NCBI GenBank assembly: GCA_035553895.1
Contig: DATMJI010000114.1
Coordinates: forward strand, 1-7,540
Source of the DNA: JADDRA01 sp035553895
GTDB lineage: Bacteria > Actinomycetota > Acidimicrobiia > Acidimicrobiales > CADCSY01
Length of the DNA: 7,540 nt
Reading direction: 5' to 3'
Below, one piece after another: positions 5,083 to 7,540 of the stretch. The stretch's first letter is position 1. Each line of letters begins with the position of its first letter. The notes beneath the pieces are model-generated. The model searched no databases. It was not told the origin of the DNA and saw only the letters and a list, made by a program, of their open reading frames with translations. The translations under genes were made by a program, and so were the position numbers.

Positions 5083-6012
5083 GTGCGCCGCCTGTTCACC
5101 GTCGCCGTACTGATGTGGGGACTGGTCGCCGGCTGCGGCGGTCGCAGCCCGAGCGGGGGCGCCGACCTCACCGTGGCGGCGTCGGTCTATCCCCTCGGCT
5201 GGCTGGCCCGGGCAGTGGCGCCCGGGGCCGAGGTCATCGTGCTCAGTGCCGGCGGGTCGGAGGCCCACGACCTGGAGATGACGCCCGGCCAGCGAGGGGA
5301 GGTGCAGACCGCCGACGTGGTGCTCTACCTTGGGCCCATCGGCTACCAGCCGCAGGTGGAGGAGGCGGTGGCGTCGAGCGAGGGACAGGTGTTGGCCCTG
5401 AGCGAGGTGGCCGGGCCCGAGCGGCTGCGAACCCCCGGCCAGGACGAGCTGGCGTCCGGGGGTGTCGAGGACGACGGGGGCCGGCCACCCGCCGTCGACG
5501 CCCATCTGTGGTTCTCGGCCGACGTGATGGCCGACGCGGCCGTCGCCATCGGGGAGGCGTTCGCCCGGGCCGACGAGGCCAATGCCGAAGCCTATGCCGC
5601 TGCGGCCGAGGCCGTGCGCCAGCAGTTCCTCGAGCTACGGGACGAGCTCGACGCCACCTTGGGCCGACCGTGCCGCCACGACGACGTGGTGGTGAGCCAC
5701 CAGGCCTACGGGTACCTGCTGGCGCCCTACGGCATCCGCCAGCTCGGCGTCACCGGGATCAATCCCGAAGCCGGGACGTCCAGCGGGGAACTGGCCGACC
5801 TGGTGGAGGTCATCGAGTCCGGCGGCATCGGCTACGTGCTGGTCGAGCCCGTCGAAGGCCGGTCGGGGGCCGAGACGCTCGCCCGCGAGACCGGAGCGCA
5901 GCTCCTGGAGATCCAGCCCCTCGACACCGTGACCGACGAGCAGGCAGCCCTCGGCTTGCCCGAGCTGGTGCGGCGCCAGGCGGCCAACGTCGCCACCGCT
6001 CGGGGCTGTTGA
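5083..6012 (+). CDS. znuA: Zinc ABC transporter substrate-binding lipoprotein (ZnuA-like)
   Basis: A 309-residue extracytoplasmic solute-binding protein of the cluster 9 / TroA-ZnuA family. A signal peptide ends in lipobox VAGC (Cys18), giving a membrane-anchored lipoprotein. The mature start LTVAASVYPLGWLA is typical. Predicted metal ligands are His62 (SEAHDLEMTP), His141 (DAHLWF), His206 (VSHQAYGYL) and Asp281 (PLDTVTDE). A third His, where manganese-binding members carry Glu, favours zinc. The loop before His141 is short and acidic (residues about 125-140) and lacks the long His-rich stretch of many ZnuA proteins. The start GTG has a clear Shine-Dalgarno. It is first in an operon with the ATPase (start within a few bases of this stop) and permease. 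Zinc rather than manganese is inferred from motif comparison. Confidence 0.9.
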   Translation: MRRLFTVAVLMWGLVAGCGGRSPSGGADLTVAASVYPLGWLARAVAPGAEVIVLSAGGSEAHDLEMTPGQRGEVQTADVVLYLGPIGYQPQVEEAVASSEGQVLALSEVAGPERLRTPGQDELASGGVEDDGGRPPAVDAHLWFSADVMADAAVAIGEAFARADEANAEAYAAAAEAVRQQFLELRDELDATLGRPCRHDDVVVSHQAYGYLLAPYGIRQLGVTGINPEAGTSSGELADLVEVIESGGIGYVLVEPVEGRSGAETLARETGAQLLEIQPLDTVTDEQAALGLPELVRRQAANVATARGC

Positions 6013-6017
6013 ACCCG

Positions 6018-6734
6018 GTGGCCGACCCGGGGCCACCCCCGGCCCTGGAGTTCGCCGGGGTGAGCTTTTCCTACCGGGGTGCGCCGCTGCTGCGTGACGT
6101 CGACCTGCGCGTGCACGAGGGCGAGTTCGTCGCCGTGGTCGGTGGCAACGGCACCGGCAAGACCACCCTCATGAAGCTGGGTCTGGGGCTGCTGGCGCCG
6201 GCGGCGGGCACCGTGCGCCTCTTCGGGGAGGACGTGGAGTCGTTCGGCGACTGGGCCAAGGTGGGCTACGTCCCCCAGCGGGCGGTGGCGTCGTCGGCGC
6301 TGCCCGTCAGTGTCGAGGAGGTGGTGACGAGCGGGCTGGCCGGCGGGTCCACGTGGTTCCGGCGCCGCCGCCCCGGCGAGCGGGAGCGCATCGACCACGT
6401 CCTCGAGCTGCTGGGCCTGCTCGCTGTCCAGCGAGCCCGGATGTCGGAGCTGTCGGGCGGCCAGCAGCAACGAGCGCTGATCGCCCGGGCCCTGGTGAGC
6501 TCGCCCCGTCTCCTGGTGATGGACGAGCCCACCACCGGTGTGGATGCCGAGGCCCGTGGCGTCCTGCGCTCGTCCCTGGAGCACCTGGTGGAGGTGGAGG
6601 GGATGGCCGTGGTCTATGTCAGCCACGACCCCGAGGGCTTCGCCGGGCTGGCCCAGCGGGTGGTCGACGTGGGTGGCGGCCGTGCCCACGCGCGTGCCGG
6701 TCCGGCTGGCGGCGGGGCGGGCAGCGGAGGATGA
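6018..6734 (+). CDS. znuC: Zinc/metal ABC transporter ATP-binding protein (ZnuC-like)
   Basis: About 238 residues, a single cytoplasmic ABC ATPase domain that powers the permease. It has Walker A GGNGTGKTT (42-50), Q-loop in GYVPQR, signature ELSGGQQQR (LSGGQ 145-149), Walker B LLVMDE (Asp169, Glu170) followed by PTTGVD, and H-loop SHD (His203). All are intact. The pattern VPQRAVASSALPVSVEEVV after the Q-loop is characteristic of the ZnuC/MntB metal family. The C-terminus is a Gly/Ala-rich tail. The start is unsettled: TTG at 6009 overlaps the upstream stop (TTGA), and GTG at 6018 lies five bases after it; both imply coupled translation. The stop overlaps the permease start as ATGA. Confidence 0.92.
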   Translation: MADPGPPPALEFAGVSFSYRGAPLLRDVDLRVHEGEFVAVVGGNGTGKTTLMKLGLGLLAPAAGTVRLFGEDVESFGDWAKVGYVPQRAVASSALPVSVEEVVTSGLAGGSTWFRRRRPGERERIDHVLELLGLLAVQRARMSELSGGQQQRALIARALVSSPRLLVMDEPTTGVDAEARGVLRSSLEHLVEVEGMAVVYVSHDPEGFAGLAQRVVDVGGGRAHARAGPAGGGAGSGG

Positions 6735-7528
6735 ACCCCTTCGCCTTCGAGTTCATGCAGCGGGCCTTCGTGGCCTGCATCGTGATCGCCGCCGTGGCTC
6801 CCCTGGTGGGCTGCTTCATCGTCCAGCGCAGCCAGTCCCTGGTCGGCGACGGCATGGGCCACGTCGCCTTCGCCGGGGTCGGGCTGGCCTTTCTGGTGGG
6901 AGCCGAACCGGTGCTGGGGGCACTGGTCCTCACCGTGGCCGCCGGGATGCTGCTCGTGCGGATGGGCCGCAGCGGCCTGGCCGGGGATCTGGCCATCGCC
7001 CTGGTCTTCTACGGGGGCATCGCCGTCGGCTACCTGCTGTCGTCCCGGGCCGGCGCCGGCCAGACCCGCCTGGTCGGCGTGCTCTTCGGAAGCCCCCTGA
7101 ACCTCACGTGGAGCGAGGTGGCGGTGATCGTGGCCCTGGCCCTCGTCGTGGTGGCGGTCACCGTGGCCCTGTACCCGGGACTGGTGGCCCTGGCCTTCGA
7201 CGAGCAGGCAGCCCGGGTGGCCGGGGTGCCCACCGATCGCCTGATCCTGGCCCTTACCCTCATGGTCGCTCTGGTCGTGGTGGGCGGCATGTCGTCGATC
7301 GGGCTGTTGTTGATCTCGGCCATGATGGTCGTCCCGGTGGCGGCGGCCGCCCGCCTGTCGTCGAGCTACCGGGGGACGCTCGTGGCTGCCTCCGGCATCG
7401 GTGCTTCCAGCGCCGCCGTCGGCCTGCTGGCGGCTCACTATGGTGACTACGCGCCGGCTTCGGCGATCGTGCTGGCCGCCATCGCCTGGTACGCGGCGGC
7501 CAGCACGATCGCCGAAGCCGGCGCGTAG
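6731..7528 (+). CDS. znuB: Zinc/metal ABC transporter permease (ZnuB-like), C-terminus unreliable
   Basis: An ABC-3 family permease forming the membrane channel for metal uptake, 265 residues as read. It shows multiple hydrophobic helices and the family motif SLVGDGMGHVAFAGVGLAFL (about 36-55). Further family features are the LFGSPLNLTWSE segment, AFDEQAARVAGVP before the ATPase-contact region, and GGMSSIGLLLISAMMVVPVA. The start ATG overlaps the ATPase stop (ATGA), with GGAGG abutting it. The frame is natural up to about codon 254. From codon 255 the sequence is the reverse complement of codons 235-250, part of a 46-bp inverted repeat, so the terminal residues and TAG are probably artificial. 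The true gene likely continues a little further, beyond the available sequence. A downstream zur or other metal gene cannot be judged. Confidence 0.88.
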   Translation: MNPFAFEFMQRAFVACIVIAAVAPLVGCFIVQRSQSLVGDGMGHVAFAGVGLAFLVGAEPVLGALVLTVAAGMLLVRMGRSGLAGDLAIALVFYGGIAVGYLLSSRAGAGQTRLVGVLFGSPLNLTWSEVAVIVALALVVVAVTVALYPGLVALAFDEQAARVAGVPTDRLILALTLMVALVVVGGMSSIGLLLISAMMVVPVAAAARLSSSYRGTLVAASGIGASSAAVGLLAAHYGDYAPASAIVLAAIAWYAAASTIAEAGA

Positions 7529-7540
7529 TCACCATAGTGA
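7435..7540. repeat. Perfect 46-bp inverted repeat at the right end (fold-back)
   Basis: Left arm 7435-7480 and right arm 7495-7540 are exact reverse complements over all 46 bases, with a 14-base loop 7481-7494. The right arm stops exactly at the last base, so the palindrome may be cut short by the end. The left arm is in-frame permease coding sequence with family-like residues; the right arm merely mirrors it. This is best explained as a fold-back chimera at a contig end rather than a terminator. Confidence 0.93.

Noticed and set aside
4488..6008. Upstream extension of the ATPase frame
   Set aside because: It is antisense to the RsbW-like gene, then out of frame with the substrate-binding protein, and the sequence is low-complexity Arg/Gly; the ABC domain begins just after 6018.
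7435..7540. Inverted repeat as a natural terminator or hairpin telomere
   Set aside because: The left arm lies inside conserved coding sequence, the stem is far longer than normal terminators, and it ends exactly at the last base; an artefact is simpler.
1..7540. CRISPR array, tRNA or rRNA gene, IS element or phage genes
   Set aside because: No spaced direct repeats, RNA-gene conserved blocks, transposase or phage motifs were seen on either strand.

Overview
The window is GC-rich DNA with frequent GTG and TTG starts, tight gene packing and promoters set directly against start codons. This points to a high-GC Gram-positive bacterium; the flavour is actinobacterial (an Acidimicrobiia-type or other uncultured lineage would fit), but nothing here fixes the taxon. 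No phage, IS, CRISPR or RNA gene is visible. Eight protein genes fill almost all of it.

Left block (1-1311). Four copies of an 11-bp GC repeat are followed by two minus-strand genes 22 bp apart. The first transcribed (1162 to 554) is a DUF305 lipoprotein with two HH-containing halves separated by a methionine-rich linker. The second (531 to 76) is a four-helix membrane protein with a loose, haem-A-synthase-like His pattern. Divergent from them on the plus strand (about 1312-3174) is a complete half-size ABC exporter with intact ATPase motifs. A GC-rich hairpin at 3200-3229 lies between it and the next, converging operon.

Middle block (3218-4991, minus strand). This is a translationally coupled three-gene operon: an RsbW-like ATP-binding protein (anti-sigma/serine-kinase fold), an uncharacterised helical protein (4-nt ATGA overlap), and a phosphoribosyltransferase-fold protein (2-nt gap). 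A TTGACA-N17-GAGACT promoter ends next to the GTG codon at 4955, implying a leaderless mRNA and a shorter first protein than the longest reading frame suggests.

Right block (5019-7540, plus strand). This is a metal-uptake operon of ZnuACB type: substrate-binding lipoprotein, ATPase and ABC-3 permease. The binding protein has His-His-His-Asp as predicted ligands, which favours zinc over manganese. Its promoter lies in an AT-richer patch with a GTTATCATT element over the -10 box, a plausible Zur-type site.

The strongest anomaly is at the extreme right end. Bases 7435-7480 and 7495-7540 form a perfect 46-bp inverted repeat around a 14-nt loop, ending exactly at the last base. The left arm is normal permease coding sequence; the right arm is its mirror and supplies the last codons and the stop. 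This looks like a fold-back assembly or library artefact, so the C-terminus of the permease should not be trusted. I found no clearly new defence or mobile system. The most biologically open item is the RsbW-like / unknown / phosphoribosyltransferase operon.
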